Assembly (NCBI GenBank): GCA_036897525.1
Contig: JAYMTJ010000007.1
Coordinates: 1-64,000, forward strand
Length of the DNA: 64,000 bases
Source: Pelargonium x hortorum
Lineage: Eukaryota > Streptophyta > Magnoliopsida > Geraniales > Geraniaceae
Reading direction: 5' to 3'
Shown here: positions 47,120-60,730 of the stretch, in pieces
How the letters are laid out: the number at the start of each line of letters is the position of its first letter
Numbering within the stretch: the first letter of the stretch is position 1
Notes under the pieces: model-generated
Told to the model about the DNA's origin: nothing
Database searches by the model: none
What the model saw: only the letters and a program-made list of their open reading frames with translations
Translations under genes and position numbers: made by a program

Positions 47120-49692
47120 ACCCCTGCACCTGCCTAGATAAAGAATTTAATAAGCTATAACTAGCGGGAGACCTGTTAAATCGAAAATTTAGACTCTAGC
47201 CTAGCAAGGGAATTCCATGTATTGTTAAATATCCAGGCTTCCCTTTAATATCCGGATTCCCTATAAGATTTTTTTCTCCCTTAATATTATGCCCTACAGA
47301 TAAGGTTTACAAAATACCAAAAAAATTGTGCCTTGTTTTCCAAGCCCCTCTCATAGCCATTTCTTGTAAGAAAGCGGTTATAAAGCGTCTAGTCTTTGGC
47401 TATTCTAGACCTAGATATTCCTTGCGATCCGCCTGCTTTATATATGCACAAAATAAAGATTTTAGGGGTCTCTGCTTTGCGCCCACTATTAAGTGGGTTA
47501 CTATTATTAGATTATTAGAACGGTATAGATGCTTATCTATTATATTCTTATAAAATATTTTACAATCCCAAGCAGGGTATTTCGTTGTAAATATAAAGGG
47601 AATTCAATAAAGAGTATAAATAAAGTGAGTGATTTGGTTTTACCAGTTTTAAGAGACAAAGTGTAGTTGTATTACTTTCTCCTTTTGACTAAGCGGATTG
47701 TGATAAAAAAAGCTTGTGTAATCTTAGGTAGGTTCCCCGAGAGACAAAGAAAAAAGTTATTTGTATTATTGTTGATATTCTAGTCTTATATGGAGTTGCC
47801 TAGTAGAAAGTATTTAGTTGAATCTACTTTTAAAGAAACTCCTTTCCAATATTCCTTTTTAATTAATGGCTGGAATTTCAGTAGACAAGGCCCCGCCCCT
47901 CCTTAAGATTTTAGACTTTTCCTTCTTAACTCTGAACTGAAGAAATTCTGCAAGTCAAGACCTCCTGTATTATATATTTTAAACACAGGCAACAATCTGA
48001 GATTAGGAATACAGAAGAGAGTATTTACTTCCTTAGCCTGAAAGAAAGTGAGATCCAAGTACCATCCACTTGAATTATTCAAATTTACAAACAAGTGTAT
48101 TCATACATAAAGGGGTTTTCTAATTCCTAGAGGTATGAAATGAGAGGTGTTCTTAACCTAAATTGAGGTATAAAGAGGCTTTGTAAGTTCCTGGAAAAGT
48201 ATATACTGACTTGAAAAATAGAGCCATTAAGATCCTTTTCGAACAGGCGTAAAAGCATAAGTTTTCCCTCAACGATTATAGAATAGAGTATTTCTCTCAT
48301 ACCTCTTAATCTGTATACAACTCTTCCCAATTCCACCATGAAAGTTAGAGTCCTCTTTACTACTTATGCCCAAAACCAAGAGAATCCGTTTCCATTAGCA
48401 AGAACACAGAAGACGTGGACCTTCTTTTGGTTCCTTCTTTCCATCCATTTCATTTAGCAAACAAGATAGCTAGCTTTTGTTTTTCAAGTTTAAGAGTCAG
48501 GATTATGAATTACCTTTTGGATTTTAGTAAAGAATTTGAAAATAAACAAGAGATTCAAGAAAGTATTCACTTAGTTAGAGATCGAAGTTCTAGTTTTCCA
48601 TATTAAGTAAGTCAATACAATTTCTTGTTATAACCTAACTAAGATAAGAAGGTATTAGGCAATATCTTATATTGAAACTTACAGGAAACTTATTAATTCT
48701 TCTCTTCTTAAGGTGGCCAACTCAATCTGTATCTGCTAATGGTCTATCTGATGGAGCCAGTGCAGCTCTTGTCCTTGTAGCTCGATCTTAAACAACAGTG
48801 TCCTTGTTAGCGAGCGTAAGGAGAGAAAGTTTTCTACGAATAAATCAGTTTGAGGAATTGCAATGAGTTTTGTAAACCTTATTACACTACGGGAATAGCA
48901 TAAGCTAGGCAGAGCTCTGTGGAACTTCCCCTTAAGTTGATATAATATAATAACTGTAATAAGATTGATTTTTTGAAATTAGGAGGGCATTCGCGTGTGA
49001 TTTCCTAATTATAGGAACCTGTTTTTAAGTAAACCTTCGAACTGATCCGGATTTGTTATACTCTAATTTAATATACGAACTTCTCCTTAATAAATTTCTA
49101 AATAGGTTTGGTATAAAACATAAAACCCGTGATCAAAGCTTAGTCTCAATTTTGATATGGAAATCCGTACAGAGGTAAGTAGCTCAAGTATTTATGTGAT
49201 ATAAGAGATTGTTTGTGGTTTATGATATTAGTTTAGTAAATCAACATACAACTAAAATAAGTATCATGGGTTCGAGTCTAGTAGTATCGAATACCAGCGG
49301 CATGGCATAAAAAGGGCTTAGTTGAATTGCATTTTATGATATTAAGGACTTCTTTCTATAAGTTCTTTCCGAAGTTAGTGTCTCTGCAAATATAGACTTG
49401 TACCATCTACCTATCATTTTAAACGTATAAAGAAAGTACGGGAAGGTACAGGAGTTCACAAGTATTCTGTGTTTGCTAAAGCAAGCTCTTTCAACTTCTC
49501 CACTGAACACTAATAAGCCAACTCTAAAATCCCTAACTTATACCCGGTAATAAAGATAGGTGTCAAATATTCTTTGTAATAAGTACAACAGAATCTATGT
49601 TTGAGTTCAGTCTTAGCTCTTAGTCAGTAACTCAGAATCCTCTAGATCTAGACGGAAACTCATTAACTTGAAAGTCTGCCAAAAAAGGTCTA
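47120..49692. other. Intergenic, nothing recognised
   Basis: Four open frames of 63-75 codons, all of chance length. A weak T-loop word (GGGTTCGAGTC) near 49268 was considered and rejected as a tRNA. Confidence 0.55.
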
Positions 49693-49708
49693 TAGCAAGC
49701 TAAGGAAA
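49693..49708 (+). repeat. 16-bp exact dispersed repeat, member 2
   Basis: TAGCAAGCTAAGGAAA, identical to 36578-36593. Confidence 0.5.
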
Positions 49709-52700
49709 ACCGAATACAGAGAAACCCTCCTTTGTAAGCCCAGTCAGCCTCTGTAATAGAATGGACTTCTTCTCTTTTTAGGAACCAACTAGAACTCTTT
49801 CAATTCCTAGGAACATACAAGAGAAAGATTGCCTCTGAAATTACATGCTTGTTTCTTAGTTCTTTTCTAATTGACTCGTGTCTAGATTCTAATACTAAGT
49901 AACGTAGGACTTAAGCTCTCGGTTTTTGGATAGGCGCTGGTGCTAATTGGCCTATATCACGTGTATGTTGTTCCTATTAGGTATTTTGTGAATCTTTAGG
50001 ATTTCTTGAAAGTGTTTACTAGTGTATAATGGGTATTTAAGTTCGGATGAGAAGGATTTGAGTGGAATTAGAGTTGGGTCAGGAGCTAGTGGGTGAGTAG
50101 TTAGTTTGGGTTGTTCCTTATGCTGATGAGTTAGTGCTGGGTTTCAAAGGAGATGTTAATTGGACCAAAGCATGCTAGCGGTACATCATAAGGGGATAAG
50201 AAAACTATGGGTTTCTTTGAATTTTGATCTCTCATACTTATAAGAGCTGTGCTTACTCTCTAATTACAGAGTACGCTGTAACTATTTAATCACATAGGTC
50301 ACACGAGCGAGATATAGGCCTCAAAGTAGGAGTTTAGAGACTATCCCAGAACTCTAGCTTCTCTGGCTTGTAAAATTAGAGTTTTTTGAAATCAGAAAAG
50401 AAGGGTTGCTTCTTTATCATAAACTACGACATGAAAAGACCCGAGAGAAAGATTAGAAGTTTTTCCTCTGTGAGTGAGCCTTTGCCGACAGAGATTTCAT
50501 TTCTTATTGTTATCTTGATAGTGAGTGGTGTAATCCCCCTTTCGAATTCTTTATCCATTCCATGTTTACCAACCCCCATAAATATAAGAATATATAAAAC
50601 TAAACCAAGCAAGCGTCCTTGGTAATAAAGGGTCCGTAGATTCGACTCATAGAAACTTAACCCGGTTTATTGAGTTTGTTTCTTGTAATCGTTTAGTATT
50701 CATCCCAAGCTTTACTTAAGAATTCCTTACCGGGATTCTTTTCGTTTAGTACTGGCCGAGTAATTAATCCCCATTCACCTTACTAAGCAAGCATATTGGA
50801 TTTCTACATCATAAGCATTAGAATAATTGCTACAAATACAAAGAATACTAATACAAATTGTTACGATTATCGGATTTTATCTGCTTTACAAAGAAGGAAT
50901 AAATACATTGACTCTTTCTTAAACGGTAATTTCAGTCTCTTTTCTCTTATCCACCGGATATTCCTTTGCATGATTCAGAGAGAGTCCTATATATTCTTTA
51001 TTGTATCTAAAACTAAAGTCTTTGAAGCATTTACCAGCAATGTTATTAGGATCGGAATCAAGCTCGAATAGACTCTTATAAGATAAGCAATACCATCATA
51101 ATTAGGAAGCTACTCTCAAGAATATAAGAACTCAGAGCTACAAGAAGACAGTTCCTAGCCTAAACCAAAGGTTCAAATACTACAAGCTCTTGCTTCACTT
51201 ACTTTCACTTGACTTCAGTTACTGAAATTGCTTGTAGCTCATAATTCTACATACAATAAATAAATAAAGGACTCTTACTAAGGTACCCCTCTTATGATGA
51301 ATACGATAAAGACTAGACTTCTCTCAGTTATACCCTTATTACTTAATTAAGGTGCTTTATACGGCTTATACGGCCAGGAGTATAATGCTGCTAGTGATGG
51401 TATATACTATAATACTACTAATTACCATTCCCTCCGCTTTTACTTCACTTGGGTAGAATGATTTCTGTATGCACTACTAAGTTCGTATTCTCTTTCTCAG
51501 GAAATAAAATAAGAGGAATGTTCTTCAACAGTAATCCATAACAATAACAATTAGAACTACTCCTATAGACTGATAAAAATCTAGGTAGAAAAAACGGTAT
51601 CATAGCACCTCTAAAAGGTAATACTCCGATATCAATAACAAGAAGAATAAGCTGTATATGGAAGCTCCGTAAGACCCAAGGTAAAGGGTTTCTGATGAAG
51701 GGAATTTCTTGAGGTCATGCTAGAATCCTAAATAGATAAGATTAAAGACATGGAATTCGAAAACTATGTTAAGGGCTGGAGATAGAGTCGGGTAAATCAT
51801 TTTCATTATTATGGGTTAGTTAAATGGTAAAAAAACACCTTACTTAGAGGTATCTAAACGGTACTAAATAATTGATATACACTTCGGGGGTTATATTCCA
51901 TTTCTTTATATTCTGTCTTTGGCTTTGTTGTGTTTAGGCCAAGCTCAGCTAAGGATTTAGGAGATTCTTTCGAGAGTCTATTCTGAGTTGAGACGAGATT
52001 CCTAGTATTTCCGGAGAGAAAGGGAAGTCACACTTTGATTTAATTGGAGCTCTTGTTCTATTAGTTGTTTTAGAGACTCTGAATTCTATATCTTCTATAT
52101 CTATAGTTGCTCTTTGTGCTTGTAGAAACAGTAGCTCTAGGATCTTTTTTCTTTATTCTTATTGTATGTAGCTTTTCCAGAAGTCTTTTCCTTTGATTCT
52201 GAGCTTAGAGTTTTCTAGTCTAAGCTGATTATAGAAAGAGAAGTGTCCCTGTGATAAGAAGTTTCCGTAACTCTTTTTAGGTGCTCACAAGATTCTTAAA
52301 TTCCTGTATTTGTAGTTTAGATTAATGTATACCTTCCATCAGAGTTTTAGTTGCTTTGTGGCTCCTTGTAAGCCGGCAAATTTCTTGAGGGACAGTAAAT
52401 GAGTTTCAAGATATAGATCTTGGAAGGTAGTCTTTGTTTTGCAAGTGTAAGGAGATTCTATTACCTTTTGATATTTAGATATATAAAAGCTAACCCACCA
52501 TAACATAAATAGAAGACCCTTCTAAAATTAATATAGTATCCTATTTTTAACCCTATAAACTAAATTCGTTCCTACTGGAATCTAATCGAAACCTGCAACA
52601 TTTGTGCGGATTTATGTATACGAGTGTGGTCTACCCACAGTGTTGTAGTGTTCTAAAAAAGAAAGAAAGAAAGTCAGATCTAAATCCTTAGGCTGTCTGT

Positions 52701-54853
52701 CTACTAATTTACGATTTAGCAAGGGTAATTTCTTAAAGGCTTCTAAAAAAAATATCTACAAAACAAAACTTCAATTCGAGTAAATCTCGCTAAGAAAAAA
52801 AGACTATACCCTATACTTCCACGCGTCTCTTCTTAGGCTAGACCCTGTACACCCGTCTCGGAGTTCTCTCTCCTATAAGTTTTCTTTCCGGCTAGGGACT
52901 CTCTCGATAAATTACTCCACGTGGATGCTTGTTTTAAAACTCCGCCAAAATTCTAGTTACCAGGGTGTATCCCCATTCTCTCTCAAAGTTAGAGTCAACA
53001 GCAGCAAAAATAAGAAAATACTCAAATTTTTTCTCCTTTAGGAGAGCCCCGGAAGTTGGCAAAACGAGAATTGCTTTTAAGCAAAAATTTCATTTCATTC
53101 AGAGTCAGTTCTCCAGAACGCCCTTACTTCAAGCAGAAAATCGGTAACCACGAAAGCTTTAGTAAGCATTCCTTTTCCGTGGATCTTGCGTATTTCGTAT
53201 AATTTTATAATAAAGGGCTTTCAGAAATACCCGAATTGGGTGCAAGTAAGAGATTAAGTAGACTTAAACGCGCCTAATTCAAGTTTACTTCGCTGGAGCC
53301 TCTCATATCGGAAAAAGAGTCTAACTAAAAAAACTTACTGGGTTTAGTTACCCTGCTTTCTTTAAAGTAAAGGCTTTGTAGGGGCCACCTTTATTGAGAG
53401 AAAGCTTTCGGGCAGAAAAAAGATCCTGCTACAAAAATAGGAGAGGCTAATCAAAATTAGAAGTGATTTTTAGAAGCGCCCTGACAAGATTAGAAAAGTC
53501 CTAGCTGAGCTTACCGGAGTGGAGTCTAGTTCGTTAAGTACCCGAGGGATCCGCTTATAAAAGAATTCCAGGGTCACTCGTTTAGGTTCCCTTCTTCAAT
53601 CAACGAGACTCTATTTTTTCTCAAATTGACTGCTGTCCTTTATCGTTATAGAGTAGACAAACCCAGTACTACATATGTCAATCCTTCTTGTACACCTGTA
53701 GTATTCTATAACACCCAGTTATTTTCTCTCTCCATACATACCCTTATCGAAAAGCGCTCATATCTTAGAATGAATAAAGTGTCGTGATACAAAAAAAGAG
53801 GGACCCATTAATTCTGTATGAACCTCAATCATAAACATAAAGAGTTTCTTCGGAAATTTATAAAACAAGACAATAGTACGAAACTAAAATCGCCCCAATT
53901 GTATAAAGGACTTAAGAGACCCCCCGCTTGCTTGATAGAAATGCGAAAAGCCCCTCCCTTTTTAAATTAAAAGTCTCGCAAGAACCAATAAATAATTAAA
54001 GGGAATGGGAATCTCTAAGTGTAACTATGCCACTCCTTAATATATATATAAGCTAAACCTATATTTTTAGAACTTATTCATCGAGAGTTACTTATTTGTG
54101 TATTTCCTATATATAGGTTTTTCACCTATGTCTTTTTGTTGAATCTGAAGGGTTTTCTTTTTAAAGCTATATTTGAGAAAGTTTTCTGCTCATTTTTTAG
54201 GAAATCCTAATATCTAGACGAGCTTTATCTAAGCATTATGTTCAACTCTTGACGACTGTCAAAATACGTTAGAAGTTAGGAATTTAGATACAAAAAAAAA
54301 GGGTTTGACTCTACAAATACAAGGATAAAAAAAAGAGTTATTCCTTTTTAGATATCCAGTGCAGTTTTTCGAAAAACTTGCGGTAAGAAACTTTTTTTAA
54401 TACTCTAAGTCATTTTGCTTCTTCAACCTATTTACTTTGGTAGATATCTAAATGCATGCCCGCTTGTACAAGACTTCAGAACTATATAATAAAAAGCTTA
54501 TACAGAAATCCGGGGACTCTTTACGTCCCAAAACCCACAGCAAAGACTTGCTAGCTAAGAAATACCCACAAAGTTCATACTTCGGGTAAAGTGAGCACAT
54601 TTTCGAAATTCTTGTGTTTTTGCCTGGTATACCCTTTGTTGATCAAACTTTATACACTGATAGGTAGGAGAGAGTCTCTTTATTACAAGAGGAATCCTTT
54701 ATTATATAATATTATATAGATTGTACCTTGTCTGACAAACTTAGTAGAAGCTCCCCTTGTACGAGAGCTTCCCTTGAATATAGATCAGATATTGGACCCC
54801 CTTTCTTAACTACGAGGACCAGGATCCCGTTTTATCATCTCACTAAATAGATA
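49709..54853. other. Intergenic, nothing recognised
   Basis: Five kilobases. An unstarted open stretch at about 51,990-52,170 translates as hydrophobic peptide (IGALVLLVVLETLNSISS) in a T-rich, G-skewed patch. A weak tRNA-like patch near 52.6 kb was rejected. GAAAGAAAGAAAG near 52665 is a short tetranucleotide run. Confidence 0.55.
51357..51374 (+). repeat. Perfect 9-bp tandem duplication
   Basis: TTATACGGC twice, head to tail. Confidence 0.9.
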
Positions 54854-54880
54854 TAGAATAGAATAGAATAGAATAGAATA
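54854..54880 (+). repeat. (TAGAA)n microsatellite
   Basis: About 5.4 perfect TAGAA units. A shorter run of the same unit lies at 18322-18334. Confidence 0.95.
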
Positions 54881-56809
54881 ACATTAAAGTAATATTCGTA
54901 CTACAAAACTTTTCGGCTATATACCCGGTATTGAGAGGTTATTCCTTTGATTTATGCCCTGGATATGTATCCCTAGTAAGTTACTTTTCGAGCCTAGTCT
55001 TTTCCTTTTTAGGGGCTGTTTGAAATTTCTTTATATAATTATAACTCAGAAAAGCCTCACTTTTTTCAAATAACTCACTACAAAGAATAAGAGCAAAATG
55101 TCGAGATATAAAAAAACAAAGTATGATGAGTGTGCGTCAAATACTCGTGAAGCTGTATCAAACTAGAAACTCTCTAAAAAACCGGGTAATGCTTAGTCCT
55201 TGTTAAGAAAGCTCGGGACTTTAATAGCCAGTAATACTAATGAGAGCTCTCGGAGAGGGCAGCAAGTATACCCCAACCAAGGCGCGAGGATAATCCGTAA
55301 TTAAAAGGGAGTTGTGTACTACTTGTAGGGTCGCCATTGAACCTTAGCCAGCAAAAAAAAGGAAAAAAGGTCTTTAAAACTTAAGTTTAAGCTTTGTAGT
55401 AATATTAAAAAAGTCTTGTAGATAAAAAAAGAGACTAGACATTTCTAAAATTCGTTTTTATCTATAGGGTCGAGATACAGGGGAATTCCCAGTCAAACTT
55501 TTGACTCAAACTCAAGGGAAAATAAAGGACAATAAAACGCATAAAAATTTTTGGTAAAGGTATAACTCCTCCGGATACTTTAGAATTTCTAAGTTCTTGA
55601 AAAGAAGATACTAGCTTCAGGACAGGGCTGAACCGACTCTGATTAATGTGCAGTTTTATCAGAATTCTTAAAAAAAGTAGTAACCAAGGTTTCCAGTTGT
55701 CGGAAGGGTTTGTGCTCTCTAACTCTGAGAGGGAATTGACTCTTGTTACTGGGTCATGTTCTTAAGAAAGTCTGTTATAAAAGCTTTTTGTTTAAGGATT
55801 TCAAGTATGTAATTTAAGAAATCCTTATAAATAAAATTTAGTTAAGTTTATTACAAGTGGAAAGACTCCTCGGAAGTATAGGGCCGATTTTTGAGTTACG
55901 GGGTATAATAATTGTAGTAAACCTCCTTTTGATTAGAATTAACGTTTTTACGACTCCTTGTTTGTATTAAGTCCAATGTGAAGTAACAGAAGTTCCTTGC
56001 TCTACCTATAAGAAAATTGGACAAATAATTTCAATTTTAGTACTAACCTAGATCTAAGAAATCCATATTGCATACTGATAAAATTCTTTATAGGAGGCTG
56101 CACTTTTGGGATACTGGATACTTTTAAACAAAGAATTAAAAGATAGAGATTGCATATACGTAAAACTATTTTATCAGTAAGAGTTAATTACCGTAGAATT
56201 TAGATCTTGTACAACAACATAAGGGTAACCCTCTATCTAATAGGATAGGAGACTCCTAAGGGGGTTGAGTTAAATTCCCATAAATGCTTTTCATGGAATG
56301 TTGCAGAACTACCATATTATGAATTCGTATCTTTATAAAGTTTAGAAGGACACGGGACTTCTTTTTATACTGATAGACTGCTTATGTCTCAGTTCCTTTG
56401 AGTTTTTGGTTTACCTTTTAATTAAAAAGAATTTATCTTATTATATATAGTGTTTTTTAGTGGATTTTCCTACATTTGTTAAAGTTAAGCTTAGGTAAGT
56501 ACATAAAGGGAAGAGTCAGCTCCTAGCCTACGAATTCCTGTGCTCGAAAACTTGACATAATAAAAAGTTTTGCGATGTACAAAAAAACTCGTTGATGAGG
56601 GCTTAAACTATGCAGTATATAGGTATCTTTGAGTATCCCCGTTTTCCTTACGGAAACCTTTAAAGATACAATATTAATCAGCTTGACCTAGCAAAACCAC
56701 GAGTACCCCGTAATATAGCCATAGCAGAATCCTAATTCTCGTGTAAAAAAAAGGAATCTTGTATCGGAGACCCAATTAATACAGTGCTTATTTTGCAGTT
56801 TTCCTATTC
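54881..56809. other. Intergenic upstream (plus sense) of trnfM
   Basis: AT-rich with no open frame of 60 codons. No second tRNA forms a cluster with trnfM. Confidence 0.6.
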
Positions 56810-56882
56810 TAGCGGGAGCAGGGTTTGAACCTGCGTTTTGAGATCATGAGCCTCATGAGTTGACCATCTACTCTATCCCGCG
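56810..56882 (-). tRNA. trnfM: Initiator tRNA-Met (CAU), trnfM, mitochondrial type
   Basis: Carries formylmethionine to start codons in organelle translation. A complete 73-nt cloverleaf reads on the minus strand. The acceptor stem pairs at positions 2-7. The D stem is GAGT/ACTC with a GG-containing loop. The anticodon stem is TGAGG/TCTCA around loop CTCATGA, with anticodon CAT at plus 56846-56848. The variable loop is AAAC. The T stem is perfect, GCAGG/CCTGC, with loop TTCAAAC. Position 1 (C) cannot pair with position 72 (T), and an unpaired 1:72 is a hallmark of initiator tRNAs. The 'GGTCAACTCAT..GGCTCATGA' core resembles plant mitochondrial trnfM; pair 31-39 is a G-U wobble where land plants have G-C. 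CCA is not encoded and no neighbouring gene is visible. It looks functional; expression is inferred only from the intact fold. Confidence 0.9.
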
Positions 56883-59800
56883 CAATTCCTCTAACAGAAT
56901 GGGCCTTGTTTACTGAAAATGAAATTTCTATTTATATAAAAGATTCTACTTATTCAGATTTCCTTTTTTTAACTACTAAGCCTATGGGTACCCCTTTTAC
57001 AACTACAAAAACAAGTAATTAGATAGGTTTTTTTTACTTTTCCATATTATTTAATACAATAAAAGGCTTTGAATGGCGTTACACCTTTAGTAAATCAACT
57101 CAAAATGCGGGCTTTGAAGTTCTATACTTGTAGTTTTTTCTCGGTTTATTAAAAGGAAATACTACATAAAGAACTCCTCGAAGTGGATACTCAATCAAAG
57201 AAAGTTTTAGAGTACCCCCATTGTATGGACGAGACTAAGTAAAAAGCATGGCTCCCCAAAAACGCAGTACTCCTCATACCTATCATACCTATTTTAAATT
57301 TAAGGAAATTTAAGAACCCTTAATTATAGCTACTGCGGGTTCAAGTAGCTCCTTGAACAATGTTATAAAGAAAACCTGCGAGAGTAATAAGCATGCTATA
57401 AGGAGTTTAGTAATCTTTCAGTATTTTAACGAAAGAAAGTTAAAGTGAATGCTCTACTTTAGCAAAAAAAAAAGATAGAATGGTGAAATGGGTATAACAA
57501 AGACAATAGGCAACCTGAGCTTACTTATCGGACTAACTCGGGCACGTAACTTATGTATGCTCATTTTATTTTGACTTTATGATTTACTTAACTGGAACCT
57601 TTACATTCTTTTTTGTAGTTCTAACCCCGGGGTTAAACATAGATAGTCATAAGTCAAAAAATAGCTATGACAATTGCAGATATTCTTTTGTACTAATACC
57701 TAGCATTACTTGCTTATTCCCAATTCATTATAAAAGTAACTAAACCAGAAGTAAAGTCTAACTACTTACTACACCCTAAATTAATTACCGTTCAAGTACC
57801 TTTAATTTATCCAATGCCTTAGATGAGGTTTTTTCTTAATGAACAAAATTAAGAGGTTAATAATACCCACCCATATCCTAATTTAACTAAGTCGGCCCGA
57901 ATCTATGAGCTTGATACTCCCTCTGGCAACTTAGTACTACAAGATATTCTATACTTAGAGTTCTTCATTAGAAATCTTTGTAATTTTAAGTATTGACAGC
58001 CCAGATAACTTCTGAGTTTCGAAGTCGCAGATAACAATAAATAAACGCGGAGAATCGGTTACCTATCTAAACTATTCTAAGAAACTACTCCTTTTTCCCG
58101 GGTTATGCTTTATACAAAAACGCCTGAAAGAAGACTTATATTAATTACTGTCGTCAAAGCTTTTTTTGGAACTATAAAGTATGTTGTTATGAATACCTAT
58201 AGAGATCCGTACTTTACTCCTCAAGGGAAAGCTGATTATTTGGCGGGTCACAAGTGTTTCGCAAGTACTCTAAATCCTTTCGTTTGGGAGGGCTCTGCTT
58301 TATATTAATATGAATTCAAGCTGTACTCCCTAATAAGATCAAAAAAGGTACCGACCAAAAAGCTAATGCAAGGAATTCCGTAAAGATACATAATTAGGGC
58401 TCTAAAAAAGTCTTCATTTGTAGATAAAGAATAAGGGCCGGTATGCTAGGTTCTTTAATAAGTATGGGCCATATAGAAATTATTAGTCAAGACGGGGACA
58501 ACTTATATACAAGTCATAGAATAGTATATTGGTTTTGAATTTATGTCTTATTTTTACAAGCTTAAAGGGTTTAAGGGCACTGCCCCACTTAGCTCTAAAG
58601 CTCTAAAAGTGGAATCTTAAATATGTTAACACCGAGTTCTGTAACTAAGGCTGTTTATAGGAAAGGAAGTTCAGAGGAAAGCGTACCTAAGATAAGGGCC
58701 TGTTATGAAGTATACGCACAACAATAAGAAGGAGCAGCTCGAGGCTTATAAGCAAGTAAAGGACTTGAAACGAGTACTGGTGAGTTGGTAATAAGAAGTT
58801 TATACCTTTTATTAGTTTTAAGGATACCCTTCCCTTTAACCTTTCCTTGTTGGTTGATATTTTTCGGTTTCTTACAGCCTTTTTTTGTTATAACACGCAG
58901 TAACATTTATCTGAGAAAATCATATACTATATTATATGAGCTAACTCTTGTACGACCACTGAGTGATATTAAGAAGGGATTCCTAGAATAATGGAATAAT
59001 GTGCGACATACATATTAACTATAACCAGCTTTATTAGTTCGGACTCTTCCTTTATAGAAAAAGGGTCCTAGCCCAAGACCCCGCTTCGTAAGTAAATAAG
59101 TCAAAAGTTTCCCACTTTAAAGGTTAAAAGGATATATAGGAAATTCCATTCAATAGTTAGAAGCATCCGGGGACCTGGGGTCAACCCTTCCCGTTGTAAT
59201 TGTAAAATGAGACAACAATCATATTAAAGGACTAGGACAGTCTTGCTTGAATATTCTTAACAAAGGGCCCGAACCCTGTATCAGCGGATCGAAATCCTTC
59301 GGTTTTGTTAGTTAAACCCCTGCTTATAACTTATTATAAGAAAAGAATGCCCATTTAAAGTATCCATAGGAATGTCCCCGGTTAAGGCTACAAGTGTTCA
59401 TAGCTCTACTAATGAAAGTACACTTGATTTTTATATAAAAAATAGAAAAAAGGGAAACTCCGCTCCTAACTATCCTTGTATTATAGTGACACGTTTTACT
59501 ACTAAACCAAGAGCCCATGAAAAAAGAGGATCCCATTCAAAGTAAGAAATAAGGCTTTGAGTAACAATTATACTGTTAGAGGACTCTTCCGGAAACCCCG
59601 AGAAAGATAAAACAAAGGATAAGTTAAGGGAATCCCCAGCTTTCCTAAAAGTACCACCGAGTAATTATAAAGAGGAACCCTGAGGGATATCGCCACGGCA
59701 GAACTTTAAAAGATTTATCTTGTATTGATTTGACAACCTGTCTATATTATTGACTACACCTCTTAGCGTGTCTAGCTAGGCTTTGTTTGATAGTAAGCCC

Positions 59801-60730
59801 TAGTGTCAATAAGTTTTAACTTCCGTGAGTATCCAACAAATCAAAGAAAACTCGTAGTTATTGGAAACAGCAAGACCCCTAGAAAAGTATAGGGCAGTCG
59901 CTGACCAAAGTAAAGGCGTCATACCTAAAACGAGATAGCTTGGACTTCTCGAGCCTTTTTTGAGCATACTAGGATATACTGTACAAATATCTAACGGCCC
60001 TCCGTAAAGTCTACAAGGAGTGATACATAAGAAATGAAGTAATAACCAGGGCTGCCTAAGAGTGTCTTGTTATTTAGAGCTGCTCTAGTTTTTTTAGAAA
60101 GAGGAATTGAGAGGCAATCTGTCCCTATTATGAACCGCAACCTCTCAAGACTTTTTTTTGGAGTACTAGAAAAAACCAATTTAATTAAAAAAGAACTCGG
60201 TGACAAAACCCAGAATTTTATGAGGTTTTAAGCCACATGCATGGTAGTAATCTTAATTTAGCACTCTACTCAGGTAGTTTCTTACAGGGTATCCTATAAA
60301 TAAAGGAAGGGGTAACTAAGGTACAACTGGGTTTCAATAAAAGACAATTTTGTATTCATGACATACTTAAATTAAAAAGGGAAGGTCAATACACTTATCT
60401 GATAAATGCTATTATTGGTTATATCCCTCCGCTATTGTCAGTTTACCTAACTACAACAAAGTCATTATATTTCGTATTTGTAAAGGTCCCGTCAAAAGGA
60501 GTTTAGTAGAGGAGATTCAGGATCCCGTTACTTTTTATCAAATAGATTTAATTACTTTAAATTATAATGACGAATATACATATAGTTTAGTGGAAACTCC
60601 TTTGAACTTCAAACTTATAAGGAACTAGACTTTCTATAAAACTTTGCTGGATAATGCCTTTTAAAAGCCCCCCTCACGTACGATCTTGCACTTTAAAGGG
60701 TTTTTTTGTTTCACTAAGCTAGGATGCTTG
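56883..60730. other. Intergenic, 5' flank of trnfM
   Basis: The 5' side of trnfM shows no clear mitochondrial promoter core. The rest holds chance-length open frames (67-71 codons at 58.1, 58.7-59.0, 59.3 and 60.0 kb) and the CCCCGGGG palindrome. Confidence 0.55.
57622..57635. repeat. Perfect 14-bp palindrome TAACCCCGGGGTTA
   Basis: Seven perfect pairs with a CCCCGGGG core in AT-rich surroundings. Confidence 0.9.

Noticed and set aside
49221-49290. tRNA-like patch with T-loop word GGGTTCGAGTC
   Set aside because: The T stem has a mismatch and weak pairs, and no anticodon arm or acceptor stem can be folded.
51990-52170. 60-codon unstarted stretch of hydrophobic peptide
   Set aside because: No start codon, closed by TAG, in a T-rich G-skewed patch where such stretches are expected.
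52570-52650. Minus-strand tRNA-like patch (TTGCAGGTTTCGATTAGATTCC)
   Set aside because: The T-loop has extra bases and neither D nor anticodon arm is present.
60661-60690. CTCACGTACGATC resembling the 3' half of group II intron domain V
   Set aside because: The matching 5' half and bulge are absent upstream, so no domain V hairpin forms.
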